A stretch of DNA of 64,000 bases from Noviherbaspirillum aridicola (lineage in GTDB: Bacteria; Pseudomonadota; Gammaproteobacteria; Burkholderiales; Burkholderiaceae_D): contig NZ_BPMK01000001.1 in NCBI RefSeq assembly GCF_019656455.1, positions 248,001 to 312,000 of the forward strand. Direction: 5' to 3'. This document shows, in pieces, positions 33,631 through 43,043 of this stretch. The notes under the pieces are model-generated. The model did not search any database. It saw nothing but the letters and a program-made list of their open reading frames with translations, and was not told the DNA's origin. Both the position numbers and the translations under genes were made by a program. The stretch's first letter is position 1, and each line of letters begins with the position of its first letter.

Positions 33631-36378
33631 ATGGGAATTGACATGCCTGGATTCTCCGCTGTCGCGTCCAGCCTTCTCTGCTGCTTCCGCCCTCGTCCGC
33701 ACCAATCACCGGCCGCTCAGCAACAGCCTGCGCCCGCGTCCCCGGAGCCGGCCGCTTCGCCGCCTGCCACCGCCGGCAGTTCCCGGCACGCGGGCCGGAG
33801 CACAAGCGCGCTCGCGGCAAGCCTGCGGCGAACCGCCCGCAGCCAGACTTCCGCTGGCGCACGTTCCGGCGGGTCGATCGAGTTGAGCTCGCTGCAGCGG
33901 CCGCCTTCCACCCAGGCGAGTGCGGGTGCGCAAAGCCGCCCACCGGAGTGGCCGACGATTTTCGATCTCCCGGCCTTGACGGACGAGGCGGGCGACGCCC
34001 CCGAGCCGTTCCCCGGCGGCGAAGTGGCGGAAGTGCTCGGGGTGGCGCGAAGCGGCCCGGACGGCGCGTCGCGGATCGATCTCGTCCTCGATCGCAGCCT
34101 TGAGACTTACCTGAAAGCCTGCCGGGAGGATCCACGCGCGTTCGAAGGCACACGCGAGATCCTTGACAGAGGGGGAGACGCGGACTGGCAGATCAGCGTC
34201 CTTGCGCATATCGCCAGCGCGTACTCGCCGGCGTCCGACAGTCGTGCGGCTCGCCTCATCGACGAAGCAAGCCGCGGCCTGCGGGCGGACCCCGCTCGCT
34301 TCGCCGATGGCAATGCGTTTCTCGATCTGCTGGAGCGTATCGGCGCGGAACTGCGCGACACCGGAAGAAAACTGGCGAGAGTGCACCTGATGGCGACGCT
34401 TGAAAACACGCTGCACTGCTACGCGATCCCCGCGGGGAGCGAGCCCCACGAACTGATACACCGCTACATCGGCAATCTCCGGCACCGTCCTGGCGACCGG
34501 ATCGACCAGGACCAGTTCAGACACATCGTACGGCGGGTGGCGGGAGAGGTTCATCGCGCTGAGCTTCGCAGGCATCCCGCATGGGTCGAGGCCTCCCGGG
34601 CGCCGCGCGAGACAAAACGCGCGCCGACCGAATGCATGATGCACTGGATCGCTACCCTGGCGCGCGCGGTCCAGGAGGGCGGCCTCCCGGGGCAGGCTAA
34701 TCGCTGCGAGGAACTGCTGTCGGATGCCAAGAAACGCTGGCTGAGCCATGCGATGGGCTTCGCCGAGACGCGGGAATTCTTCGCCTCGCTGAAGGAGCAA
34801 CTTGAGACCGAGCGGCCGGAGCTTGCCGAGGTCGCCGGACGCCTGCTGTCGCAAATGCCGGGCTCGCCGGAAGAGAATCGCGACCTCGTTTCGCACTGGG
34901 CTTCCACGCTTGCACAGGCGGCGGACGCCAGTACGCTGGACACGGCGCAACAGGAATTGTGCGCGGGGCTGCTGTCCACCGCACGGGAATACCTGGAGCG
35001 GCAGGCGGAACCGGCACCGGAATCGGTGCGCGCCTTGCTCAGTTCCGCCGAATCGCGACTGACGGCGGCAGGCATTGCGGATCTCGGGCAGCTGGCCGGT
35101 ACCCTGGCGGCCCGGGCTCACACTAAGGAGCAGGATGAACTGACCCTGGACAAGGAGGCGCTTGCATTCGCGACGCGCCTGCACGACAACGTGTATGGCC
35201 GCGTCTTCAACTCGGCCCTGGTGAAGAGTCTGGTGGAGCGGCCGACGTCCGGAGTCATCGCGGCCGCATCGGCGATGAGCAAATGGCTTGAGCAAAGTCT
35301 CCTGCGTGAACCGCTCGATGCGCAGTGCGTCTGGAGCCTGCGCGGCGTCCATTACATGGTGACCGATTATCCCCGCCCCTGGATGAGCGCGGTCCCAGGG
35401 CTGCTGGAACTCCAGCGAGTGGATAAGCGCGATGTCCACGCCATCGCCGCCGTTATCAGGAATTTCCTCCAGCAGGAGGACAAGAATGGGCCGGAATGCA
35501 TTGCGGTCCCGTATCTGATTGCGGTCGGTTTTGCCGACCTGCGGAAGGCATTGCGTCCGAGCTGGAGCGAGGCGGCAAACGGCAAGTATTCTTCCCTGCT
35601 CATTCCACGGCGCGACAGGCTGGACAATCTCGAAGACGTTCCAACATCGATGCTAGGAAGCGCGAACGGGTTGTACTCCTCCGGGAGGATCGTCAGGACC
35701 GAGTACGACAAGAAGGTGCAGGAAGTCCGGCATATCAGGCGGCAGCTCAAGGCAGGCGCGCCGAAACTGAACCAGGGAGGCGTGACGCTTCCGCATCAGC
35801 CTCCGGTGATCGAGGAGGACTGGATGATTCGGGCGATTCGTCCTTCCACCCAGGTCAGGCCGAACTTCGCGCATCTGATGGAAGAGGCGGGCGGACCATC
35901 CACCGCTCCACGCCGGAGAAACACGCTGAAAGAGACGACCAGGCGCTTCCTCGCGAAAGGCATGACTTTCGGCACCGATCTCTCCGGCGTGACGAACCTG
36001 TTTCTGCATGCCGTTGACGATGCGATGGCAAAAGGCTTTCCAGTGGATGCAAAGAGCGCGCTGCTCCTGGCGGCGATGTATCTCGGATACGATGGCGGCC
36101 ACTCGCTGGCGGAGGTGCTTTGGGTCGCGAATGCGCTGGACGGGAAAGATGAGGGCCAGCTCGATCTTGAACTCGAATTGAGGAACGCGCCGGAGCCCGA
36201 GCAGTTCATCGCCGATTACAACTGGCTGTACGTCCTGGGCGACGACAATGACGTGGAAACGCATATCGACGAAGCGTTCGACGCGACGACCGCCTACCTG
36301 GAGAAATACAGCTACTACTGGTCGCCGGTGGGCGGGGAGGAGGCAGAGAATGTGGCGCGGGCACGCGCCAGCGCCTGA
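33631..36378 (+). CDS. large orphan protein with Ser/Pro/Ala-rich N-terminus
   Basis: About 915 residues from the ATG at 33631 (or 911 from 33643); both have poor ribosome sites. Residues 1-120 are disordered and rich in Ser, Pro, Ala, Gln, with a SSLLCCFRPRP cluster near the N-terminus. The rest is soluble and mostly helical, without transmembrane segments, nucleotide-binding loops or known catalytic motifs; notable patches are CVWSLRGVHYMVTDYPRPW and YLEKYSYYWSPVGGEEAE at the end. I recognise no family. A disordered N-terminus followed by a big helical body is a layout seen in secreted effectors, but no secretion genes are nearby. Confidence 0.7.
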   Translation: MGIDMPGFSAVASSLLCCFRPRPHQSPAAQQQPAPASPEPAASPPATAGSSRHAGRSTSALAASLRRTARSQTSAGARSGGSIELSSLQRPPSTQASAGAQSRPPEWPTIFDLPALTDEAGDAPEPFPGGEVAEVLGVARSGPDGASRIDLVLDRSLETYLKACREDPRAFEGTREILDRGGDADWQISVLAHIASAYSPASDSRAARLIDEASRGLRADPARFADGNAFLDLLERIGAELRDTGRKLARVHLMATLENTLHCYAIPAGSEPHELIHRYIGNLRHRPGDRIDQDQFRHIVRRVAGEVHRAELRRHPAWVEASRAPRETKRAPTECMMHWIATLARAVQEGGLPGQANRCEELLSDAKKRWLSHAMGFAETREFFASLKEQLETERPELAEVAGRLLSQMPGSPEENRDLVSHWASTLAQAADASTLDTAQQELCAGLLSTAREYLERQAEPAPESVRALLSSAESRLTAAGIADLGQLAGTLAARAHTKEQDELTLDKEALAFATRLHDNVYGRVFNSALVKSLVERPTSGVIAAASAMSKWLEQSLLREPLDAQCVWSLRGVHYMVTDYPRPWMSAVPGLLELQRVDKRDVHAIAAVIRNFLQQEDKNGPECIAVPYLIAVGFADLRKALRPSWSEAANGKYSSLLIPRRDRLDNLEDVPTSMLGSANGLYSSGRIVRTEYDKKVQEVRHIRRQLKAGAPKLNQGGVTLPHQPPVIEEDWMIRAIRPSTQVRPNFAHLMEEAGGPSTAPRRRNTLKETTRRFLAKGMTFGTDLSGVTNLFLHAVDDAMAKGFPVDAKSALLLAAMYLGYDGGHSLAEVLWVANALDGKDEGQLDLELELRNAPEPEQFIADYNWLYVLGDDNDVETHIDEAFDATTAYLEKYSYYWSPVGGEEAENVARARASA

Positions 36379-36387
36379 GGCGGCCGG

Positions 36388-37140
36388 CTATTTCCTCGCG
36401 GCTTTCGCCGCCGGGCGTTTTTTCTGCTTGACCGTTTTTTCGGGTTCATCCTGGTCCAGGCCGAGCAGCGTCTCCGCGTAGGTCATGAAGTGATCGAGGT
36501 AGCCCGGGGAGATCTCGCGCATCAATGTCAGCGACCGCAGCGCCAGCATGTGGGAATTGATCGGCCCGGCATTCCTCGGCGCCTGCTCGAGCGCTCTCGA
36601 GACCTGCTTGTCCACGCTCAGCCTGGACCAGGTGCTTCTGAAATTGCGCAGGGCCTTGAGTTCGGGGCGGGGGACCGCGACGGATGACTTCGGCTGGCCG
36701 TCGGCATCGTCGGGCGTGAGCTGGTTCAGCGCGCTCACCAGCCCGCGCAGGCTTTCCCGCGCTTCGGCGGCTTCCAGCCGCGAGGCAAGCCGGCGCATGC
36801 CGCGGAAATCGCCTGCCGCGTGCAGAGCGTGAAGCTCGGCGGACGCGGCGGGATGCCGCGCGGTGTGCCGGGCGAGGCTCTCCGCGGCGTCGCTTCGCGC
36901 GCGTTCGAAGCGCTGCCGGAACGCCGCCAGTGCCTCCGCCAGCGCTTGCTGCAGCACCCGGCCGACCGGGCCGTCCTTTCCGGCGGCGCGGCGCGCGAGC
37001 GTTTCGAGATAGTGCAGGCGCGCCGGGTCGAAACCTGCGGCACCCGCCGCCCGCAGGGAAGCGATCAGCGCGCCGGCATCCGGCATGCCGGTCGCCGACG
37101 CGGAGTCCGGAGAGGCCGGCAGCGGTTCCGCGCCGTTCAT
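36388..37140 (-). CDS. DUF2894 protein, fourth gene of the ZorAB-like operon
   Basis: 250 residues. Helical, Ala/Arg-rich, with DAGALIASLRAAGAAGFDPARLHYLETLARRA at the N-terminus (the pattern GFDPARLHYLETLARRA is the DUF2894 hallmark) and a second conserved block, LRNFRSTWSRLSVDKQVSRAL, then GPINSHMLALRSLTLMREIS and YLDHFMTYAETLLGLDQ. The tail is Lys/Ala-rich. Its ATG overlaps the stop of the ZorB-like gene. I recall DUF2894 as a constant partner of DUF3348/DUF802 genes in Burkholderiales, possibly the ZorG of type III Zorya. Confidence 0.82.
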   Translation of the reverse strand: MNGAEPLPASPDSASATGMPDAGALIASLRAAGAAGFDPARLHYLETLARRAAGKDGPVGRVLQQALAEALAAFRQRFERARSDAAESLARHTARHPAASAELHALHAAGDFRGMRRLASRLEAAEARESLRGLVSALNQLTPDDADGQPKSSVAVPRPELKALRNFRSTWSRLSVDKQVSRALEQAPRNAGPINSHMLALRSLTLMREISPGYLDHFMTYAETLLGLDQDEPEKTVKQKKRPAAKAARK

Positions 37141-37772
37141 GCGGGAGGGCTCCCGGCCTTCGATGTCTTCGGCACCGGCGCCATCTCCACCCTGCGGTTC
37201 TGGGCGCGCGCGGCATCGTCGACATTGGGCTTCACCGGCTGTTCGGCGCCGAAGGCCGCCGCAAAGACCAGGGAGGATGGCATGCCTTCCTCGATCAGGG
37301 TGCGCGTGACCGTCAGCGCGCGCTGCGCGGACAACTCCCAGTTGTCCGCGAAAGGACCGCCGCGTATCGGCTTGTCATCGGTGAAGCCGCTCACCATCAG
37401 CATTTCGTCGCGGGCGCCGAGGTAGGCGCGCAAGGGCGCGACCAGGCTTTTCAGCAACTGGCGGCCATCCGGCTGCAGCTCATCGGAATTGGGCGCGAAC
37501 AGAACCTGGCCGCTGATGCCGATGCGCCCGTTATTGAGCGTGATGCGCCCGGCGGCGAGCGGAATGGCGAGAGCCTTTTCCAGGCTCATGCGGCGCTGTT
37601 CCTCCTGCTCGCGTTTTTTCACCTCGTTGCGCAGGTTCGAGGTCAGTTCCATCTGGACCGCCGTCACCGCCACCAACATCAGCACGAATGCGCCGAGCAG
37701 GCTGGACATCAGGTCGCCGAAGACCGGCCATACCGGCGCGGCGTGTTCGACCGAGGCGTCGTGCTCATCCAT
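37137..37772 (-). CDS. MotB/ZorB-like stator subunit with OmpA domain
   Basis: 211 residues. A short cytoplasmic N-terminus leads to the membrane helix WPVFGDLMSSLLGAFVLMLV with the proton-carrying aspartate at D20, as in MotB and ZorB. After a linker comes an OmpA-like peptidoglycan-binding domain: VLFAPNSDELQPDG, VSGFTDDKPI, WELSAQRALTVTRTL and NRRVEMAPV. Start and stop overlap the flanking genes (TGATG and ATGA). It should anchor the DUF802 channel subunit to the cell wall and conduct ions, forming a proton-driven motor. Confidence 0.88.
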   Translation of the reverse strand: MDEHDASVEHAAPVWPVFGDLMSSLLGAFVLMLVAVTAVQMELTSNLRNEVKKREQEEQRRMSLEKALAIPLAAGRITLNNGRIGISGQVLFAPNSDELQPDGRQLLKSLVAPLRAYLGARDEMLMVSGFTDDKPIRGGPFADNWELSAQRALTVTRTLIEEGMPSSLVFAAAFGAEQPVKPNVDDAARAQNRRVEMAPVPKTSKAGSPPA

Positions 37773-39940
37773 CAGCGCACCTCATCGGCCAGCGCCGCCC
37801 GTCTTGCCGGCAGCTGGCGAAGCTGCTCGACGATTTCCTTGTGCGAGGACATGCTCAGGTCGATGATCTCGCGCGCCTGCGCCACGTAATAGGCGAGCTG
37901 CTCATCGCTGCGCGCCATCGACTTGTCCATCGCGCCTTCGATGCGCTGCAGGTTTTCGATCAGCTTCTCATTCGCTTCGCCGAACGACTGCACCGCCACG
38001 CCGAGCGCCTCGCTCAGGCTCGATACCTCGACCGCGCTGCCGGCGACATGGGCCGCGATGTCCGACAGCTTCGTCGCCTCGGCGGCGAGATTGTCGGAGA
38101 AGGCGGCAGCCGACGCGTCGAGCGCCTTCGCCGAGGACGCCACGAGGGAATCGATCGCCGCACGCTGTTCCACCGATGCGTGATTGATTGCATCGAGCAG
38201 TGCGTTGAGGGTTTCCATGATGCGGCTGCGCTCCTCCAGCAATTCATTGTCGCGCGCCACGCTGATCGAGATTTCGCGGCGCAGCTGGCCGATCACGTCG
38301 GCGGCGGCGCGCGGCGCTTCCGAGGCGGTCTCGATGAGTCGCGCGATCGGTGCTTCGAGCGCGGTGCCCAGCGTCGTCAGGTGGGATGCCAGCGCCGCCT
38401 GCAGCTGCCCCAGCCGCTCCACGGCGGCATGGCCGCGCCCGGCTTCCTCATCGCGCAGCGCGCCGAGTTCGGCGCGCAGCAGGGCGGCCAGCTGGTCCAT
38501 GCGCTCGCGATGCTGAGCCATCCAGTCGGCTTCGGCGGCAATGCGCGAACGCATCAGTTCCTCTGCCGCGGCGATCAGGCGCGCCGTCTCCTGCAGGCTC
38601 GTGCCGGCACTTGCCCGTGCATGCTCGGTGATATCCCGCACGGTGCGGGTCACGCTTTCGCAGATGCTCTGCTGCTGCGCGAGCGTTTGCGCATTCGACT
38701 GCTGCAGTTCGCGGACGAGTCCGGCGGCCGTCGCCTGCAGCGTTTGCGTCCATGCCTGCCGATCCCGCTCCTCGCGCTCCGCCTGGCCGGCCTGCAGGGC
38801 GGCGTGGCGTTCATCGAGGCCGGCGACCAGCGCGAGAGAGCGCTGTTCGAAGGTCTCGTTGAATGCCTGCAGGCCCTGCCGCAGTTCGCCGGCAAGCGCG
38901 GCGTTCGCTTGTTCCTGGTTCTTCACCGCCGCCGCCCAGCTGTGGGTTACCCGGCCGGCGGTTTCGTCGAAGCGCGCGGACAGCCCCTCCAGCTCGCGCT
39001 GCACCGTCTCGGCCGCGCGCGCCTGCGTCAGCCTGGCTTCCTGGGCCATGCCGCTCATCGCCGCCTCGACCACCGGCCTGATGCTCTCGCCGGCCGCGCG
39101 CGCCGCCTGGCCGAGGCTCTCGCGCAGGGACTCGTCCACCGCGTGCGCGAGGCCGGTATAGACCTCCCTGACGTCGGCGTGAAAGGCTTCCTGGTTGCCG
39201 AGCAGCCGCTGGTTCAGCTGCTGGCTCATGCCCTCCATCTGCGCCATCATCGCTTCGAGACGATCGACGACCCTGGGCAAGGCCTCCGATTGCCGCTGCA
39301 GCGCCCTGAAGCTTTCCTGCCGCTGGTGGGCGAGCGAGAAGCGACGCAGGCTGGTGGCGACGCGGGTGTCGAGCAACTGCGCCGCCATAGTGCGGTCGCG
39401 GCGGCTGAGCGCGGACATCAGGCCGAGCATGGCGGATGCGGCTACGCCGGCGATGGAGGTGCCGAACGCCAGTCCGAGTCCCATGACCGGTACCGCGAGG
39501 GCGGAACGGATGGCCTCCAGGTCGGCGGTCTTTTCCAGCGCGAAGACGGCGCCGTTGAGTGTGACGACCATGCCCAGGAAGGTGCCGAGCATGCCCAGCA
39601 TGACCAGCAGGCCGACCAGGTAGGGCGTGAGCGCCGGACCGGGCAGCGCGACGCGCTCGCCCTCGATGCGCAGGCGCACCGCGTTCTGCAGCGAGGGATG
39701 CAGCCTGCCGAGCCAGTCTCCGGGATCGGTCATGTCGGCGGGAATCTCCGCCAGCGCCTGGTTCAGCGAAGCGGTGGCCTCGCGGTAGCGCCGAAGTTCA
39801 AGCGCGCCGGCGCAGTAGACCACGGCAACCGCGAAGGTCACCGACAGCGCCAGCAGGCTGGAATCGATGAACGCTGCCGCGACCCAAGCGATCGCGAGTG
39901 CGCCCAGCGCGAAGGCGGCGCCAAAGAGATGTCTGTTCAT
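37772..39940 (-). CDS. DUF802 protein: MotA/ZorA-like channel subunit with long helical tail
   Basis: 722 residues from the ATG at 39940. Four membrane segments at about 5-24, 28-47, 105-130 and 147-176. The third and fourth carry LGMLGTFLGMVVTLNG (115-130) and GLGLAFGTSIAGVAASAMLG (154-173), the signature of the MotA/TolQ/ExbB fold and close to ZorA. From ~180 to the end the chain is Ala/Gln/Glu/Arg-rich helix, predicted coiled coil, resembling the long cytoplasmic tail of ZorA. Its neighbours are the MotB-like partner and DUF3348, all translationally coupled. Confidence 0.88.
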   Translation of the reverse strand: MNRHLFGAAFALGALAIAWVAAAFIDSSLLALSVTFAVAVVYCAGALELRRYREATASLNQALAEIPADMTDPGDWLGRLHPSLQNAVRLRIEGERVALPGPALTPYLVGLLVMLGMLGTFLGMVVTLNGAVFALEKTADLEAIRSALAVPVMGLGLAFGTSIAGVAASAMLGLMSALSRRDRTMAAQLLDTRVATSLRRFSLAHQRQESFRALQRQSEALPRVVDRLEAMMAQMEGMSQQLNQRLLGNQEAFHADVREVYTGLAHAVDESLRESLGQAARAAGESIRPVVEAAMSGMAQEARLTQARAAETVQRELEGLSARFDETAGRVTHSWAAAVKNQEQANAALAGELRQGLQAFNETFEQRSLALVAGLDERHAALQAGQAEREERDRQAWTQTLQATAAGLVRELQQSNAQTLAQQQSICESVTRTVRDITEHARASAGTSLQETARLIAAAEELMRSRIAAEADWMAQHRERMDQLAALLRAELGALRDEEAGRGHAAVERLGQLQAALASHLTTLGTALEAPIARLIETASEAPRAAADVIGQLRREISISVARDNELLEERSRIMETLNALLDAINHASVEQRAAIDSLVASSAKALDASAAAFSDNLAAEATKLSDIAAHVAGSAVEVSSLSEALGVAVQSFGEANEKLIENLQRIEGAMDKSMARSDEQLAYYVAQAREIIDLSMSSHKEIVEQLRQLPARRAALADEVR

Positions 39941-40701
39941 TGCGTATCCTGGTTCAGTGCTTCCATGAGGCCCATGGCGGGCTGCAGGCGCAGCTCCAGC
40001 TCGGCGAGCAGCAGCGTGCGCATGTCGCCGCAAAAGCGCGCCAGCCAGCCGCCCGGCTTCATCCAGCCGGCGGGGTTGTCATCCTGTCCGGCGGCCGCGA
40101 GCGCTTGCCGGTGTTCGTCGACCAACTGCCCGAAGCGTCGCGCCAGCAGCGCCGGCACCCTCGCCAGCAGCCTGCTCTCGCGCTCGCGCAGTATTTTTTC
40201 GAACGTGGCGTCCAGCTCGGCGAGCTTGGCGCCGCGCGCCGATGATTTCGCCAGCGCTTCGCGCAGGTTGACCCGGAGCGGCTGCAGGCCGAGTTCCATG
40301 TCGCGCTGATGGGCCGCGTAGAACCGGCGGTAGGGAGGGTAGGCGGTCTTCGGCTCGAGCGGCAGCTCGGGCAGGAGCGTGGGCAGTTTGATATGGGATT
40401 TGCCGGCGTCGGGCGAGAAACTTTTCGCGATCGATTCCTGCATGGCGTTCCGCATGCGGTCGAATTCGGCGGCCGCGCGGACCCGGATCTCGTTGAGCGG
40501 CGCCCCGGTCATCGCGCGTGAACCCCGCACTGCCTCTGCATGGACCGCCGACAGCGTGATCGCGTCCGCGAAATGAATCCACTGACCCAGCTTCTCGGCG
40601 AAGCCGTCGACCGGCTCGGCCGCGTCCACGACCGCCAGGTCGGCGAGATGCCGGATCAGTGTCGAACCGTGGAAATTCGTACGCGGGAGCGCAGGCGTCA
40701 T
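39937..40701 (-). CDS. DUF3348 protein, first gene of the ZorAB-like operon
   Basis: 254 residues from the ATG at 40701; a longer frame exists but would begin upstream of the transcription start predicted from the promoter at 40838. NFHGSTLIRHLADLAVVDA, FAEKLGQWIHFADAITLSAVH and YRRFYAAHQRDMELGLQPLR are DUF3348 hallmarks. Soluble and helical, no catalytic motif seen. The stop overlaps the DUF802 gene (ATGA). In defence-system nomenclature DUF3348 may be ZorF of type III Zorya; I recall this but cannot check it here. Confidence 0.82.
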   Translation of the reverse strand: MTPALPRTNFHGSTLIRHLADLAVVDAAEPVDGFAEKLGQWIHFADAITLSAVHAEAVRGSRAMTGAPLNEIRVRAAAEFDRMRNAMQESIAKSFSPDAGKSHIKLPTLLPELPLEPKTAYPPYRRFYAAHQRDMELGLQPLRVNLREALAKSSARGAKLAELDATFEKILRERESRLLARVPALLARRFGQLVDEHRQALAAAGQDDNPAGWMKPGGWLARFCGDMRTLLLAELELRLQPAMGLMEALNQDTQ

Positions 40702-40837
40702 AGGCCGGTGTGAACAAAATCGAAATAGCAGGAAAACATGCCGTTCATGCCGTGCCGCGCATGAAGACAGGTCAGGGACTGCCCTGGCGAATCCGGGCCG
40801 CCCGCGGCGGCCGTCCAATGGCGAAAAAGAGGCGCGG

Positions 40838-40866
40838 ATTATATCGCGTAGGAAAAGGGAACTCAA
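40838..40866 (-). promoter_or_regulatory. sigma-70 promoter of the ZorAB-like operon
   Basis: Read on the minus strand: TTGAGT (40866-40861), 17 bases, perfect TATAAT (40843-40838). The start would be near 40831, giving a leader of ~130 bases before the ATG at 40701. This is one of the best promoters in the window and it suggests constitutive transcription of the quartet. Confidence 0.7.
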
Positions 40867-40957
40867 ACGAGGACGTGCATGGAAGACAACACGGTCCTCT
40901 GTTCAATTGTGGCGTGGGGCATTGCGCGCTATATCCGGCCCGGGGGCGAAAGCCGCA

Positions 40958-42205
40958 TCAGGTGGTCGGGCGCGGTTCCTGCGGCAGCACGCTGTTCCAG
41001 AGCGATTTCTTCATGGTGTCGGCGAGCGGCGCCGAGTAGTCGAGCGGCGGCTGATTCACCACGATGAGACGCCAGAACACATCGTCGAGCTGTATGACGC
41101 GTACCGACAGCACGCTGCCCTTCTTGCCGGGCATCGTGCCCTCGACTTCCCACACCGGCAGGCCGTCTTCCTCGAAGAACCGGCCCCTGCCGTTGAACTG
41201 CATCCTGCTGCGCATGCTCTGCAGGAAGGCATTCGCGTAATCGGGCAAGTCGACGTTCGGCACGTCTTCCGGCCCGAAAATGATCTGCCCGCGGCCGGTC
41301 AGCTCGGAAAAGACGAACAGGCGGGTGCCATAGTCGTTGGTCTGCGCCTCGAGACGCCAGCGGGCGTCGACGATGACATTCTGCTCGGTCTCGGGGTTGG
41401 TCCACACGTAGAACTTCTGCGCCGCCGCTTCGACGCGCTGCCTGTCCCGTTCCAGCTCCATGTACCGCAGGCCGGCGAGCGAAGCGACCGATACGCAGAA
41501 CAGCACACCGAAGGCGGCGCGCCTGCCGATGCCGGCCGCCCGCGCGTGCACGCGATGGCCGGCCGCTTCGTCATAGCTCGCCTGCAGTCCCTTGACCAGG
41601 CGGTTGCTCTGCCGGGCCATCGTAAGAAGCGAAACCGGCGGAATGCCGAATCCGAGGCCGGCCATCCACAGCCGCAGGTTGCGGCGCAGGTAAGCGTCGA
41701 GCGGCAGCAGCTCGCCGCGCACCGATGTCACCCGCAGGCCGAGCAGGGCCTTGCCCGGCGTATTGCCCAGTACCGAATAGATCACCGCGTCGAGCGCCAG
41801 CGCGAGGGGCAGGCAGGCGAGCATGAACAGTTCAGCCGACAAGGGGCCGTTCATCCATTCGACGAAGCCGGCGAACATCCGGCTGAGCAGGAAGCCGAGC
41901 GATGCGCTGACGGCAAGCGATGCCCACCACAGGTCGAATGCCCGCGCCAGAAAGCGCGGCCAGCGTCCGGCGAGGGGCAGGGCATGGCGGGCCTCGTCGT
42001 CGCGGCCGAGCGGGGCAGGGGGCGGGACGGCATGGACCGCTTCCTTCAGGCCCGGCACCTCGTCCAGCGGCACCCACTGGTCCATGCCTTCCTGCCAGAC
42101 CATGCTGGCCGCGTCGATCAGCCCCTCGTGATAGAGCTGCTGCAGCGTGTCGACGCCCACCGGGCCGACCCGTTCATCGTCGCGGATGTACCACCAACCA
42201 TTCAT
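40958..42205 (-). CDS. GYF-2 and RDD domain membrane protein
   Basis: 415 residues from the ATG at 42205 (a start at 42247 is possible). The N-terminal GYF_2 domain is GWWYIRDDERVGPVG ... WQEGMDQWVPLDEV. The RDD domain (from ~100) includes RFLARAFDLWWASLAV and ALLGLRVTSVRGELLPLDAYLRRNL, with four to five membrane helices. A C-terminal ~150-residue extracytoplasmic domain follows a last helix near 285. Function unknown; GYF_2-RDD fusions are common in proteobacteria. It lies upstream of, and on the same strand as, the ZorAB-like operon, but is separated from it by 256 bases containing that operon's promoter. Confidence 0.78.
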   Translation of the reverse strand: MNGWWYIRDDERVGPVGVDTLQQLYHEGLIDAASMVWQEGMDQWVPLDEVPGLKEAVHAVPPPAPLGRDDEARHALPLAGRWPRFLARAFDLWWASLAVSASLGFLLSRMFAGFVEWMNGPLSAELFMLACLPLALALDAVIYSVLGNTPGKALLGLRVTSVRGELLPLDAYLRRNLRLWMAGLGFGIPPVSLLTMARQSNRLVKGLQASYDEAAGHRVHARAAGIGRRAAFGVLFCVSVASLAGLRYMELERDRQRVEAAAQKFYVWTNPETEQNVIVDARWRLEAQTNDYGTRLFVFSELTGRGQIIFGPEDVPNVDLPDYANAFLQSMRSRMQFNGRGRFFEEDGLPVWEVEGTMPGKKGSVLSVRVIQLDDVFWRLIVVNQPPLDYSAPLADTMKKSLWNSVLPQEPRPTT

Positions 42206-42323
42206 TCCCTGCTCCGGGGCAAAACCGGAATGATGAAGCTCAGGCATGGAATAGGCAAGCAGGGCTCGGTCCGGGCACGGCATTTGCAGCGCATCGGTCC
42301 CCTGAGCTTGCCATTCACACGAC

Positions 42324-43043
42324 ATGCATACCGCCGCCAGGACAGCGATCGCCACCCTTGCCTTTGCCGTCATCCATAGCGCACTCGCCACCCGCCAGGC
42401 CAAGCGGGCCGCCGCAAGCCTGCTGGGCGCGGAACGCGCGGCGGCGGCCTACCGCGTGTTCTATGTCGCCCAGGGGCTGCTTTCCTTTGGCGCGCTGGCG
42501 GCGTATTGCGCCAGCCTGCCCACGCGCACCGTCTATCGCATCCGCGGGCCGGGCGCGCTGCTGATGCGCGCGGGCCAGGCCGCCGGCGCGTTGCAACTGC
42601 TGTCCGGATTGCGCGAGATCGGATTCAGGCGCTGGGCCGGCATCGACAGGCTGCAGGCCTGGCGGCGCGGATTGGCATTGCCGGCGGCGCCGGCGGCACA
42701 GGGGCCGGAGTGCGGCGACGACGGCATGCTGCTGGCCGGCGGCCCGTTTCGCTACAGCAGGCATCCGCTCAATTTCGCGGGCGTGCCGCTGTTCTGGCTG
42801 ACGCCGCACATGACCACGCGGCGCCTCGCGTTCAGCGCGGTCGGCAGCGCCTATCTGATGATCGGCAGCCTGCACGAGGAAGCACGCCTGCGGGAAGCCT
42901 ACGGCGGCGCCTACGATGCCTGGCTGCGCAGCGGCGTGCCTTTCTTCTGGCCCGCCATGCGGCCACGCGCAGGCAGCGCGGAGCTGAAGTCAACGGCGAC
43001 GCCGTCGCTCACGCCTGGCCGTGCCGTCGGTACCAGGCGCTGA
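42324..43043 (+). CDS. isoprenylcysteine methyltransferase-like integral membrane protein
   Basis: 239 residues with about five membrane segments. GGPFRYSRHPLNFAGVPLFWL and LHEEARLREAYGGAYDAWLRSGVPFF form the SAM-binding signature of the ICMT/PEMT/NnrU-like superfamily (the pattern YSRHPLN and EEARL...YGGAYDAW). The substrate, a lipid or isoprenoid, is unknown. Its last 35 bases overlap the end of the convergent PAS-GGDEF-EAL gene. Confidence 0.78.
   Translation: MHTAARTAIATLAFAVIHSALATRQAKRAAASLLGAERAAAAYRVFYVAQGLLSFGALAAYCASLPTRTVYRIRGPGALLMRAGQAAGALQLLSGLREIGFRRWAGIDRLQAWRRGLALPAAPAAQGPECGDDGMLLAGGPFRYSRHPLNFAGVPLFWLTPHMTTRRLAFSAVGSAYLMIGSLHEEARLREAYGGAYDAWLRSGVPFFWPAMRPRAGSAELKSTATPSLTPGRAVGTRR

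Noticed and set aside
37688-40309. 873-residue plus-strand open frame opposite the DUF802 gene
   Set aside because: It spans three coupled genes on the other strand and has no motif or ribosome site.
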